35,591 nucleotides of DNA from an uncultured Oscillospiraceae bacterium (GTDB lineage: Bacteria; Bacillota; Clostridia; Oscillospirales; Oscillospiraceae): assembly GCA_947600025.1 (NCBI GenBank), contig CANQFY010000013.1:1-35591 (forward strand), in the 5' to 3' direction. The position numbers were made by a program, and so were the translations under genes. How positions within the stretch are numbered: position 1 is the stretch's first letter; each line of letters starts with the position of its first letter. Positions 1-7,875 of the stretch are shown here, in pieces. A model generated the notes under the pieces. That model did not search any database and was not told the origin of the DNA. It saw only the letters and a program-made list of their open reading frames with translations.

Positions 1-24
1 GCTTGTTTTTCCAAATATTTGCAG

Positions 25-63
25 AAGAATCCCTGTTTTCGCTTCTTGAAAACAGGGATTCTT
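25..63. terminator. Hairpin A beyond the CapD-like gene
   Basis: A 16-bp perfect stem (25-40 with 48-63) encloses a 7-base loop. It is followed by a short T run on the plus strand (TTTGACG), so it may terminate a gene lying left of the window; on the minus strand no U tract follows. Its arm begins AATCCCTG, the same word as the neighbouring hairpin at 75-109. Confidence 0.5.
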
Positions 64-74
64 TGACGGACTGA

Positions 75-109
75 AATCCCTGCCGGAGGCGTTGCCTCCG
101 GCAGGGATT
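75..109. terminator. Hairpin B just after the CapD-like stop
   Basis: A perfect 16-bp stem (75-90 with 94-109) with only three loop bases lies four bases beyond the stop codon of the minus-strand CapD-like gene. It is GC-rich but lacks a U tract in either direction, so factor-independent termination is plausible but not clear. Its outer arm matches that of hairpin A, so the two could form alternative pairings. Confidence 0.45.
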
Positions 110-112
110 CCT

Positions 113-1903
113 TTATTGCGAATCACTCTGATTTTCCAAGTTCTCTTGGGATTTGGAATTGCGCCGATTCCTACGGCGCTTCTTATGGTTCCACTGCGTC
201 TGAGGGGTTCCATCCGGTTTTGGGGACGTCTTCCGCGTTGCTTCGGAGTCGGCCAGAGTTCCTTCCGAGTCGTCCCCGGAGTCACCACTTTCCGCCTCCG
301 CCGGGCCAGGATCAGACATCAACTGAAGCAGCCGCTTCCGGGCGTCGCCACGTTCCTCATACGCCGCCTTCATCAACCCGGGAAGCCGGGCAAGAAACCG
401 CGCGGCATCGAAAGGAGCTGGAAGGCATATGTAAATCTTGCTGTCGGAGGTCTTTTCCACTCCTTCCTCCGCCGTCGCACATTCCTCCCGGCGCTCCTCC
501 TCCGGGCGGGGGCCGGAATAGACAATGGAAATATCCTGATCAGGCCCGTGACCGGAGAGCTGAATCACCTTTCGGGCCAGGGCATCAAGATTCACCGGCT
601 CACCCATGTCCAGCGCAAGAATCTCCCCGTCCTTGGCGTGGGCACAGGTATGAAGGAGCAGCCCAACGGCCTCCTGTACGGTCATAAATCGGCAAGCGGC
701 TTCCGGATCGGGCACGGTCACCGGCCCGCCTTTGGCGATCTGCCGCTGGAACATGGCCACCGCGGAGCCGCCGCTTTCCAGCACATTTCCCAATCGCGCC
801 ACAACAAATTCCGTATTTACATCTTCCGGCAGAGGCGCAAGGTCCTTCTCTCCCCGGCGCGAACGCAGCCTGGTCAACTCTTGGGAACGCCCCTCTCGGA
901 TCTTCCGGCCAAAGGCCTGGAGAATCATTTCGCTCAGCCGTTTGGATGCCCCCATGACGCCGGAAGGCTTTGCCGCTTCGTCCGTGCTAACCAGCACAAA
1001 CCGCTGGCAGCCATGGACCATGGCGGCCCAGGCCGTTTGATGGGTGCCCAGCACGTTGCTCTTCACAGCCTCCCACGGGCTCTCCTCCAGCACCGAATCA
1101 TCATTGTAGGCTGCCCCGTGGAACACCACCTGGGGGCGGTACCGGGAGAACACCTTATCCAGACGCCGGTCGTCCCGGACGGAGCCGACCAGGACCACCA
1201 AATCCAGCTGGGGCGCTTGTTCCTTCAGCTCCAGCTGAAGAGCGCCGGTATGATCATCGCAAATGTCGAAAAGAATCAGCTTTTTGATGCCGCAACCGGC
1301 GATTTGACGGCACAATTCGCCGCCGATCGATCCGCCGGGTCCCGTTACCAGCACGGTCTTATCCCGGAGGAAGGACAATTCCTCCTCTGTGTCCATTTTC
1401 ACCTGCTCCCGGCCAAGCAACACCTCCACAGGAACCTCCCCGGCTGCCTTCTGTGGGTAGAGGATCCCCCACACTAGGCGGTAAAGAAGCCTGGGGAGCA
1501 GCACCGCCAGAAGCAGCAGCGGCGCTCCCACGGCATAGTAGGCCGCTGGCATCCTGCCAAACAGCACCCACACGCCCACGATCTGAACAGCGCAGGCCAG
1601 GCAGACGGCAAGGATCGTCTGCAACAGCTCCCGGTCCCCGACATTCCGCCACCGGTCCCGATACATCCCGCACAGCCAGAAAATGGCCAGACATAGCGGC
1701 GTGTAAAGAGGAGCGAACCGGCCCAGCCACCGGAGATAGGCCTCAGGCATGGCGGAAAACTGGCAGTCGTACCGCAACCAGAGGGCCAGGAAATAAGCGA
1801 GGTTCACCACCAGAGCATCGTACACCGCCAGCCCAACGCTGACGACAGGCCAATGTTCAAAACGCTTTTTCCCTTTTTCATTCAATCCTTCCATACACAC
1901 CAT
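113..1903 (-). CDS. Aberrant CapD/WbpM-like nucleotide-sugar dehydratase (polysaccharide biosynthesis protein)
   Basis: 596 aa, last gene of the exopolysaccharide control operon. The family converts UDP-GlcNAc to a 4-keto-6-deoxy sugar at the membrane. Residues 20-145 carry about four membrane segments. The Rossmann/SDR domain starts with TGPGGSIGGEL (187-197), and RLGNVLESGG and RFMT further on match the family. Three things are odd. The CoA-binding-like domain normally between membrane part and SDR domain is missing, with only about 35 residues there. The usual STDKA motif reads STDEA (E309 in place of Lys), and the AAAYKHVP-type segment reads GAAYNDDSV (264-272). The C-terminus has an acidic stretch (530-552) and then a Lys/Arg-rich tail (574-584). 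The Met in VMGASK (317) is normal for long family members. An alternative start is the ATG at 1894. Family assignment is firm; activity is doubtful. Confidence 0.82.
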   Translation of the reverse strand: MVCMEGLNEKGKKRFEHWPVVSVGLAVYDALVVNLAYFLALWLRYDCQFSAMPEAYLRWLGRFAPLYTPLCLAIFWLCGMYRDRWRNVGDRELLQTILAVCLACAVQIVGVWVLFGRMPAAYYAVGAPLLLLAVLLPRLLYRLVWGILYPQKAAGEVPVEVLLGREQVKMDTEEELSFLRDKTVLVTGPGGSIGGELCRQIAGCGIKKLILFDICDDHTGALQLELKEQAPQLDLVVLVGSVRDDRRLDKVFSRYRPQVVFHGAAYNDDSVLEESPWEAVKSNVLGTHQTAWAAMVHGCQRFVLVSTDEAAKPSGVMGASKRLSEMILQAFGRKIREGRSQELTRLRSRRGEKDLAPLPEDVNTEFVVARLGNVLESGGSAVAMFQRQIAKGGPVTVPDPEAACRFMTVQEAVGLLLHTCAHAKDGEILALDMGEPVNLDALARKVIQLSGHGPDQDISIVYSGPRPEEERREECATAEEGVEKTSDSKIYICLPAPFDAARFLARLPGLMKAAYEERGDARKRLLQLMSDPGPAEAESGDSGDDSEGTLADSEATRKTSPKPDGTPQTQWNHKKRRRNRRNSKSQENLENQSDSQ

Positions 1904-1915
1904 CTTTATTTCTGT

Positions 1916-3457
1916 TTATTCTGGCTGTTTCACGATCTGGCCGGAAAGCAGCTGCTCCATAAGCTCCTTGGCGGTCTCCACAGTGGACTCGTCCGGAATG
2001 ACCACCGACGCCGCTACCCCTTGGGAGAAGGTGACCTGGTAATCGCCGTAGCCGCTGGCTGCATAGGTGACGATATTCCAGGGCTGATTGTCCGCCAACT
2101 GCGCCCGCACCAAGGTCGCCAGAAGATCATAGGGAACGGTGGTGTGGAAGCCGTCCTCCACCGCCTCCAGCAGGCCCAGATAGTTGGAAAGGATGCTGGG
2201 GGACATGGCCTTGTTGATCACAGACTTGATCACCGCCATTTGATTCCGGCCACGCTGGAAGTCCCCATCGATAAAGGCGTACCGCTCCCGGGCAAAGATC
2301 AGGGCCTTGTCGCCGTCCATATAATTCTCGCCCTTGTCAAAGTGATATCCCCGGGAGTCAAATTCAATGGGAGAGCTCACCGTGATCCCGCCCAGGCAGT
2401 CAATAATGTCCTTAAAGCCGCCAAAGTGGATCTTAAAATAATAGTCGATGTTGATGCCGTAGAGCATTTCCAGGGTGTCCATGGACACATCAATGCCGTA
2501 AATACCGGCATGGGTCAGTTTGTCCTTGACTCCGTTGGAAATGGATAGGGGCACAAAGTAGTCCCGGGGAGTGGAAACCAGCAGGATCTGATGGGTCTCG
2601 GGATTGATCGCCGCCAGAATATTGACATCGCTACGGCTCCGGGTGTCCAGGCCGGTGCGACTGTCCATGCCACTGATGTAGACCACAAAGGGCTTGATCT
2701 CCCCGGTCACCGGGTCGGTGGGACTCGTGGTCCCCTGGGGGGTGGGCTGGGTCGTGGCGCTGGAGGAGGGCTGGGAGGGCGGCGCTGGGGGATAGACGCT
2801 CATGGACGTGATTTGCCGCACTCGGCTCTCCACATCCTCAAAATCGGGCGTCTCTGTCAAAACGTCCAAATACGCCTCGTTCAAAATCATGGCGTCCACC
2901 TGGCCATCCAGAAGGGCGTTGGCCATCTGGGCCGGGCTGTCATACTCGGCAATGGCAATGTCCCGTTCCAACTTTTCGGTAATCTGCGCCACAGTCTCGT
3001 CCACACTCTCACGGTCGATAGACCGGAGAATGCCGAAGGTATAATCCCCCATATCCCCCAGGATCTGGGCGGAGTCCTCGGTGCGGACATAGATCCCGAC
3101 CCGCACCTCTTCCGTGCCGGGGTTGGTGATGGTACCCATGGCCATCAGAGTCCTGCCCACTCCCAGGTTCCCCACCAGAAGCAGCAGGCAGGCCAGAACG
3201 CCGAAAACCATGCCGGTGATACGGATCCCCGTCCCTTTCTGGAACGTCAACACCGCCACCAGGGCGGTGAGAGCCACCAGGATCAGGCCCAGAAGAATCA
3301 GATAATAGGGGGGCAGCAGCTTGGTCAGGCCCATCAGCACACAGAAAACAGCCGACAGCACACCCACCAACGCTACAAGAACAATCCCCCAGGGAAAGCC
3401 GCGCTTTCCCTGGGTGCTGCCTTCAGTTTTATGGTTGTTCTGATTGGAATTCATCAT
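1916..3457 (-). CDS. LCP (LytR-CpsA-Psr) family cell-wall polymer transferase
   Basis: 513 aa. LCP proteins move lipid-linked glycopolymers such as capsule or teichoic acid onto peptidoglycan outside the membrane. Three membrane segments (about 24-46, 50-72, 80-100) are followed by an extracellular alpha/beta region (118-205) reminiscent of a binding-protein fold. A Pro/Ser/Thr linker comes next (223-250), then the LCP domain (255-425). Expected pyrophosphate-binding residues are visible: GMDSR (263-267), RSRSD (273-277), TPRDY (296-300), RERY (390-393) and QRGRNQ (401-406). The ATG overlaps the cpsD stop as ATGA, with GGGAGG nine bases upstream, so translation is coupled. As part of a cpsBCD operon it probably attaches the polymer this operon controls. 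Confidence 0.93.
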   Translation of the reverse strand: MMNSNQNNHKTEGSTQGKRGFPWGIVLVALVGVLSAVFCVLMGLTKLLPPYYLILLGLILVALTALVAVLTFQKGTGIRITGMVFGVLACLLLLVGNLGVGRTLMAMGTITNPGTEEVRVGIYVRTEDSAQILGDMGDYTFGILRSIDRESVDETVAQITEKLERDIAIAEYDSPAQMANALLDGQVDAMILNEAYLDVLTETPDFEDVESRVRQITSMSVYPPAPPSQPSSSATTQPTPQGTTSPTDPVTGEIKPFVVYISGMDSRTGLDTRSRSDVNILAAINPETHQILLVSTPRDYFVPLSISNGVKDKLTHAGIYGIDVSMDTLEMLYGINIDYYFKIHFGGFKDIIDCLGGITVSSPIEFDSRGYHFDKGENYMDGDKALIFARERYAFIDGDFQRGRNQMAVIKSVINKAMSPSILSNYLGLLEAVEDGFHTTVPYDLLATLVRAQLADNQPWNIVTYAASGYGDYQVTFSQGVAASVVIPDESTVETAKELMEQLLSGQIVKQPE

Positions 3458-4290
3458 TGTCCAGCGCCTCCCGCGCTATTGCCCGGCGTGGGCTTCGCGG
3501 CCGGCTTGGCGGCGGAATGGCGCTGCGCCTGGGGCGCGGGCGCCTTTCCGGAGGAGACAGGCCGGGACTGGCTCTGCGCCGCCCGGGCCGTATTGGCCTC
3601 CCCGTAACCGTAGCCGTAATAACTGCCGTAACTGCCGTACCGCCCATATCCGGGCTTCTTGATATCCACCTTGTTCAAAATCGCGCCCAAAATGGGGCAG
3701 CCGCTCTTTTCCATCTGGGCCTTGGTGTCCTGGACGAAGCGGTAATTGATCTTGCCCGCCTCGATCACCAGCACGGCCCCGTCGCAGCACTTGGCCACAA
3801 TGGCGGCGTCGATCACCGCGCCCAGAGGCGCCGTGTCCACAATGATATAGTCATAGGCCGTCCGCAGGGCCTTGATCATCGCCGCAAAGGTCTGGGAGCT
3901 GAGCAGTTCCGCCGGATTGGGGGAATAGGGGCCTGAGACAATCAGGTGCAGATTGGGAATATTGGTGCTGCAAAGCACATCCTGCAGGCTGGCCTGCCGG
4001 GTCAGATAGTGGGTCAGGCCCAGAATCTCCTCCCCGTCCCGCTGCAGCTTGCCCATCAGCACGGACTTGCGCAGGTCCGCGTCCACCAGCACCACCCGCT
4101 TGCCCAGCTCCGCCAGAGACATGCTCAACCGGAGGGAGGTGGTGGATTTGCCCTCTCCTGCCACGCAGCTGGTCAGAAGGATGACCTGATTATCCGCGCC
4201 GCAGAACTGAATGTTGGTACGCAGGGACTTGAACGACTCCTGAAGCCGGGGGGTGAAGCCCTGATTCCTTAATGTGATCTGTCTCATCAT
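3454..4290 (-). CDS. cpsD: CpsD/CapB-type tyrosine-protein kinase (BY-kinase)
   Basis: 278 aa cytoplasmic BY-kinase that autophosphorylates on C-terminal tyrosines and works with the CpsC membrane adaptor to set polymer export and length. Visible motifs are Walker A (VAGEGKST, 43-50), Walker A' (VVLVDADLR, 66-74) and Walker B (YIIVDTAP, 148-155). A Tyr cluster has seven tyrosines between 215 and 229. Unusually, the cluster is not terminal: a further 48 residues rich in Ala, Pro, Ser and Gln follow. The first ATG (4290) overlaps the cpsC stop as ATGA; the second (4287) sits at a better distance from AGGAGG, so either may be used. The stop overlaps the LCP start. The phosphatase gene is in the same operon, giving the usual kinase/phosphatase pair. 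Confidence 0.94.
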   Translation of the reverse strand: MMRQITLRNQGFTPRLQESFKSLRTNIQFCGADNQVILLTSCVAGEGKSTTSLRLSMSLAELGKRVVLVDADLRKSVLMGKLQRDGEEILGLTHYLTRQASLQDVLCSTNIPNLHLIVSGPYSPNPAELLSSQTFAAMIKALRTAYDYIIVDTAPLGAVIDAAIVAKCCDGAVLVIEAGKINYRFVQDTKAQMEKSGCPILGAILNKVDIKKPGYGRYGSYGSYYGYGYGEANTARAAQSQSRPVSSGKAPAPQAQRHSAAKPAAKPTPGNSAGGAGQ

Positions 4291-5087
4291 CTTCCTCCTG
4301 TCATACCGGTGGAGTACCGCCCAGAATACCTGGGCGCTGTCCGCTTCGCCGGCTTCCGGCCGGTCCGCGACTGGGGCATCCAGTCCTCCAGGGGGATGGT
4401 TCCCAGGGTGCTGACGCCCAGATACCGCTCCACATCGTCGGAGGTCTTAATGGTATTGTCCATCAAATGCGCCACCAGGATCAGGCCGCAGGCAAGCACG
4501 AAGCCCACCGCCCCGCCGATGACGGTGTCCCGCAGCAGGCTGGGGCTGCTGGTCTCCGTAGGAAGGTTCGCGGAATCCACGGTATTGACCGCTTCCACGT
4601 CCGTCACTTGCTGGATGTGGGCGGCAGCAATATCCCGAACGGTATTGGCAATGCTCTGTGCAAGGTAGGGGTCCGGGTCCTCCACCGCGATGGTAAGAAT
4701 CCGGGTGTCCGTCAGCTGGGTGACTTCCATTTTATCCAGCAGATCCTCATGGGTCATGGGCTCGCCGTCGCTATTCTTCAAATTCAGCCGGGCTATGGTC
4801 TGCTCCGTCACCGTGCGGGTCCGAATCAGTTCCACATAGTCCTTCACGAGCTGAGAACTCATGCTCAAGTCACTGCTGGTCAGTGCAGACTGGTTCTGCT
4901 TCGCCAGGATGATGATCTCCGTCGTGGAAGTATATTGCGGCGTCACCGCCAAAAATTCCACCAAGAATACCACCACCGCCATCATCACCGCCACCAGGGC
5001 GATGATCAGCGCCTTGCTCCAAAGGACCTGCAACAATTCCATCAGGTCGATCTCTACGGTGTCGTTTACTCGCTGATTATTCTCCAT
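4287..5087 (-). CDS. cpsC: CpsC/YveK Wzz-type chain-length determinant, kinase adaptor
   Basis: 266 aa. A polysaccharide co-polymerase that controls chain length and activates the CpsD kinase. It has an N-terminal membrane segment (about residues 29-50), an extracellular helical region and a second membrane segment near 190-208 (GAVGFVLACGLILVAHL). A basic cytoplasmic tail follows that should contact the kinase. The reading frame extends to a TTG at 5102, but the ATG at 5087 has AGGTG five to six bases upstream and is preferred. The gene overlaps the cpsB stop by 11 bases and the cpsD start by four, so the operon is translationally coupled. Confidence 0.92.
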   Translation of the reverse strand: MENNQRVNDTVEIDLMELLQVLWSKALIIALVAVMMAVVVFLVEFLAVTPQYTSTTEIIILAKQNQSALTSSDLSMSSQLVKDYVELIRTRTVTEQTIARLNLKNSDGEPMTHEDLLDKMEVTQLTDTRILTIAVEDPDPYLAQSIANTVRDIAAAHIQQVTDVEAVNTVDSANLPTETSSPSLLRDTVIGGAVGFVLACGLILVAHLMDNTIKTSDDVERYLGVSTLGTIPLEDWMPQSRTGRKPAKRTAPRYSGRYSTGMTGGR

Positions 5088-5841
5088 TCTGTTCACCTGC
5101 AAATATAATTTCTTTTGGGTTCTCCAGGAAGATCCGGCGGGATACAGCCTCCCCGTACTGCCGGGTCAGGAACGCGGCGCACTCTGCCAGCCTGGGCGGA
5201 CGGTGCCGCAGATCGTGGGCATCGCTGCCCACCAGGTGGAGCAGCCCCTGCTCCAGCAGGCGGCAGCCGAACCGGCGGGCGGCAGCGCCGTCCTTCCCCA
5301 GAAGACAGTCCGCATTCACCTGCAAGTAGGCCCCCAACTCCACCAGATCCGCCACAATGGACAGATCCGACAGCAGACACTGGTACCGCTCCACATGGGC
5401 CACGATGGGCGTATAGCCGTTGCTGGCCAGAGAATAGACCCGCTTCCGGATCCGGCGGGCATCGTCCCAGGTGGAGAACTCCACCAGAACGCAGTTGGTT
5501 CCCGCCATCCGGAACTGGGGCCGTTGACGAATCAGCTCCACCATGTCCGGGGACTGGTGCAGCTCGCAGCCCAAATAGACCTCCAGATCCGGATAGGATG
5601 CCTCCGCCGCCTGCTGAAGGGCGGCAAAAGCCTCCAAAACCTCCTCCTCCCGGTTCTCAAACATCTGGAGCCGGAAATGAGGGGTCGTCACGATATGCCG
5701 GACGCCGGAGCGATACTCCGCCTCCAGCAGCGCAAGGGCGGCGCGCAAATCCGGCGCGCCGTCGTCCACCCCGGGGACCAAATGGCAGTGAATGTCCCAA
5801 AGCCCGGTCATTCGGGTCTGTTTTCGTTGCGTACCGAACAT
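5077..5841 (-). CDS. cpsB: CpsB/CapC-type PHP-fold protein-tyrosine phosphatase
   Basis: 254 aa, metal-dependent phosphatase that removes phosphate from the CpsD tyrosine cluster. PHP-domain metal ligands are visible: DIHCH (16-20), TPHF (53-56), GCELH (91-95), HVERY (149-153) and GSDAHD (205-210). It is the first gene of the operon, behind the promoter at 5910-5938. The N-terminus is about ten residues longer than usual, and an internal ATG at 5811 lies just before the conserved DIHCH and is an alternative start. GAGAGG lies upstream of the first ATG. Confidence 0.93.
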   Translation of the reverse strand: MFGTQRKQTRMTGLWDIHCHLVPGVDDGAPDLRAALALLEAEYRSGVRHIVTTPHFRLQMFENREEEVLEAFAALQQAAEASYPDLEVYLGCELHQSPDMVELIRQRPQFRMAGTNCVLVEFSTWDDARRIRKRVYSLASNGYTPIVAHVERYQCLLSDLSIVADLVELGAYLQVNADCLLGKDGAAARRFGCRLLEQGLLHLVGSDAHDLRHRPPRLAECAAFLTRQYGEAVSRRIFLENPKEIIFAGEQNGE

Positions 5842-5909
5842 ACCATCGCCTCTCTTTCTCCGGGGCGCGCAATGGACGCGCTACCGTATCTTGTGTCTCA
5901 AACGTGCCT

Positions 5910-5938
5910 ATTGTACTACATTTCCTTTATAATTGCAA
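5910..5938 (-). promoter_or_regulatory. Sigma-A promoter of the cpsB-C-D-lcp-capD operon
   Basis: Read on the minus strand: -35 TTGCAA (5933-5938), 17-base spacer, -10 TACAAT (5910-5915). Transcription would start near 5903, giving a leader of about 60 bases before cpsB. AT-rich sequence lies upstream (5940-5990). Confidence 0.75.
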
Positions 5939-5993
5939 TGGGTAATCGAGAAAAACTTATTTTTCTCATCGTTATTTTTTTCCATTTTTGGCG

Positions 5994-6034
5994 AAAAAAC
6001 ACCGCCCACGGAAAACAGGTTTCCGCGGGCGGTG
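5994..6034 (-). terminator. Intrinsic terminator of the PadR/HAAS operon
   Basis: Stem 6000-6007 with 6027-6034, continued after one mismatch by 6009-6014 with 6020-6025, and a 5-base loop. On the minus strand it is followed by six U. It lies directly after the HAAS gene stop. Confidence 0.88.
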
Positions 6035-6037
6035 AAA

Positions 6038-6988
6038 CTACGTCTCCCGGTACCGGAGGAAGGCGTCCAAAACGTCTAGGGCCAGGGCAAAGAGAAATAC
6101 GGCCAGAAAAAACATGGGAAATTTTTCAAAAAAGGAAGAGAATCTGGGGTCTTCCGGGAACAGTCCGGCGATTCTCTCAAAGAAAGCGGGGTTGAACACC
6201 GGGAAGGCCCCCAGCCACCAGATCATCAGGGCGGCGCTGAGGCCGTCGGCAAGCAGGGCTGCAAAGAAGACTCGGCGGCTATACCGGCGCTCCAGCAGCT
6301 TCACCGTCTCCCGACCGATGCCCAGGGCCGTGAGCAGCACCGGCACGGGCCAGGTGCCCCGAATGGCTTCCGCGGAGAGCAGAAGCGTGCCGTCCGGCAT
6401 GGCAAAAACCTGGGGGCAGCCCAGGAAGATCACTAGAAACACCACGCAGAAGCCAATGCCCGCCATACTCTCCCACACCGGGGCGGCCTGGCGTTTTTTC
6501 GGCACGGGGGGCAGGTCGTCAAAATTGTACTGCTCCAGGGCCACCCCCCGCCAGCTGAGAAAGGCGAACAGAGCGGTGACGAATGCAAAGGCCCCCACCG
6601 TCCCTGCCGCCAGGCCGGAGAGCCATCGGCCCAGCGCCAAATACCAGATCTCCGGTTTCAGCAGCGCCAAGATCCCGTGGGCCAGGGTCATCCCGACGGC
6701 CATGCAGGCCAGGACCATCTCCAGCACCCGCTTATACAGTCCAAAATAGGGCGGGCCGATGAGAGCCCGGTCCCCTGCCGGGTCGTACTTCCGGGCCAGC
6801 TCCCCCGGCGGACCCACCTCCGTCAGCACCACCCGCAGGTCCCGCTCCGTGGGCTTGGCTCCGGCGCAGCGCTCGGAGAGCATATCCTCAATGAGGCTCC
6901 GCAGCTCCCGGGCCACATCCTGCCGCTGCTTGGGGCCCAGGCGGCGGGTCACGGCGTAGATATAGCGCTCCATCAGATCGTTTTCCAT
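6038..6988 (-). CDS. HAAS-domain membrane protein (PadR-linked signalling protein)
   Basis: 316 aa. The N-terminal 75 residues form the helical HAAS/DUF1700-like domain (ERYIYAVTRRLGPKQRQDVAREL, then a GPPGELARKY motif). Such domains are found beside PadR regulators and are thought to signal between membrane and repressor. At least five membrane segments follow (about residues 90-115, 120-145, 170-195, 205-225, 230-255), plus one at the C-terminus. The longest frame starts at 7006, but GGAGGG lies six bases before the ATG at 6988 and directly abuts the ATG at 6994, so 6988 is preferred. The gene follows padR with almost no gap and ends at a terminator. The signal sensed cannot be inferred. 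Confidence 0.85.
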   Translation of the reverse strand: MENDLMERYIYAVTRRLGPKQRQDVARELRSLIEDMLSERCAGAKPTERDLRVVLTEVGPPGELARKYDPAGDRALIGPPYFGLYKRVLEMVLACMAVGMTLAHGILALLKPEIWYLALGRWLSGLAAGTVGAFAFVTALFAFLSWRGVALEQYNFDDLPPVPKKRQAAPVWESMAGIGFCVVFLVIFLGCPQVFAMPDGTLLLSAEAIRGTWPVPVLLTALGIGRETVKLLERRYSRRVFFAALLADGLSAALMIWWLGAFPVFNPAFFERIAGLFPEDPRFSSFFEKFPMFFLAVFLFALALDVLDAFLRYRET

Positions 6989-6990
6989 GT

Positions 6991-7323
6991 TCATCCCTCC
7001 AAACACTGATCTACCTGGCGGGAAAACCGCCGCCAGTATTCCGTGGCCATGGCCAGCACCTCCCCGCCCAGGGCCGTCAGGCGGTAATACTTCCGGGGCT
7101 TGGGCTCGTCGGTCCGCCAGGTGCTTTCCAGCAGACCCTGCCCCTCCAGACGGCGAAGGAGGGGGTAAAGGGTATTGGCATCCATGGGGATTCCCCGGTC
7201 CGACAGCTCCTTCACCAGCTCGTAGCCGTACCGCTCCTGCCGGAGCCGGCTGAGCACCAGCAGGATCAGCGTCCCCCGCCGCAGCTCCGACACCAGGCCG
7301 GAGACCAGGTCCTGTGCGTCCAT
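6991..7323 (-). CDS. PadR family transcriptional regulator
   Basis: 110 aa winged-helix repressor. Residues 15-85 give the PadR fold, with RYGYELVKEL, the recognition region NTLYPLLRRLEGQGLL and the wing KPRKYYRLTALG. The short C-terminal dimer helix is typical of the small PadR-s2 class. Three starts are possible: GTG 7332, ATG 7329 and ATG 7323. GAGG is two bases from the second and eight from the third, so 7323 is chosen. Its promoter overlaps a perfect palindrome (7366-7386), so it very likely represses itself and the downstream HAAS gene. Confidence 0.92.
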   Translation of the reverse strand: MDAQDLVSGLVSELRRGTLILLVLSRLRQERYGYELVKELSDRGIPMDANTLYPLLRRLEGQGLLESTWRTDEPKPRKYYRLTALGGEVLAMATEYWRRFSRQVDQCLEG

Positions 7324-7362
7324 GGACATCACCTCAAATCGTCTCAGATACTGTGTGTATAT

Positions 7363-7391
7363 ATTATACTGTGTGGCGCACAGTATGTCAA
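7363..7391 (-). promoter_or_regulatory. Consensus promoter of the padR operon
   Basis: On the minus strand: -35 TTGACA (plus-strand 7386-7391), 17-base spacer, -10 TATAAT (7363-7368). Both hexamers are perfect, so such a promoter would be strong unless repressed. The operator-like palindrome fills the spacer. Confidence 0.88.
7366..7386. promoter_or_regulatory. Probable PadR operator
   Basis: Perfect inverted repeat ATACTGTG - 5 bases - CACAGTAT, lying between the -35 and -10 hexamers of the padR promoter. A further direct copy of ATACTGTGTG lies at 7348-7357, exactly 18 bases from the first arm, so a second dimer could bind beside it. The assignment to PadR is by position only. Confidence 0.7.
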
Positions 7392-7532
7392 GTGCTTTTT
7401 CCGATTTTTTGGGGATGTGTCTTCTTGTTTTGGTGCACTCGCTGCCTCAGTGGGTGGGCAAAATCCACCATTTTACCTTCTTATTTTAGTGCATCCAACG
7501 CTGTGGATGCTCCCCCTACCCCTGCCGGGGGC

Positions 7533-7562
7533 CTTACTTTCTTGCTCCTGCAAGAAAGTAAG
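7533..7562. repeat. Palindrome, copy 1 (ACTTTCTTGC core)
   Basis: Perfect 13-bp stem (7533-7545 with 7550-7562) and a 4-base loop. The core ACTTTCTTGC...GCAAGAAAGT recurs at 7727-7752. Confidence 0.8.
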
Positions 7563-7573
7563 CAAAGAACAGG

Positions 7574-7611
7574 CTTAAGGGGGCGCTAGGAGCCAACGCG
7601 CCCCCCTTAAG
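7574..7611. repeat. CTTAAGGGGG palindrome
   Basis: Arms 7574-7586 and 7598-7611 pair with one bulged C around an 11-base loop. It lies between the two ACTTTCTTGC palindromes of the MITE-like element. There is no U tract, so it is not an obvious terminator. Confidence 0.65.
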
Positions 7612-7723
7612 AATCCCCCCGCCGCTCCCCAATATTGCCAAGATACGGAATACATTTGTGGGCTTACGGCTCTATAACGTAGGTATGCAAAATTTTAGGT
7701 GCAGCATGAAAAATGGTGCGTTG

Positions 7724-7755
7724 CCCACTTTCTTGCTCGGCGGCAAGAAAGTGGG
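7724..7755. repeat. Palindrome, copy 2 (ACTTTCTTGC core)
   Basis: Perfect 13-bp stem (7724-7736 with 7743-7755) and a 6-base loop. Together with the adjacent C/G block (7756-7776) it is the reverse-complement relative of 7509-7562. Confidence 0.8.
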
Positions 7756-7875
7756 TCCCCCGGAAGGGGTCTGGGGCGGCGGGCCGCCGCAGGCAAGACG
7801 TGCGCCGGTCTGGTGGTAATCGATATATCTGTTGGGCTCGCTCGGTATCGTTTCTGCGGTGCAGAGCGCACCAAA

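Noticed and set aside
7314-7589. 91-codon plus-strand frame in the padR upstream region
   Set aside because: It begins antisense to padR, runs through the padR promoter and the MITE-like repeat, and has no ribosome site or recognisable domain.
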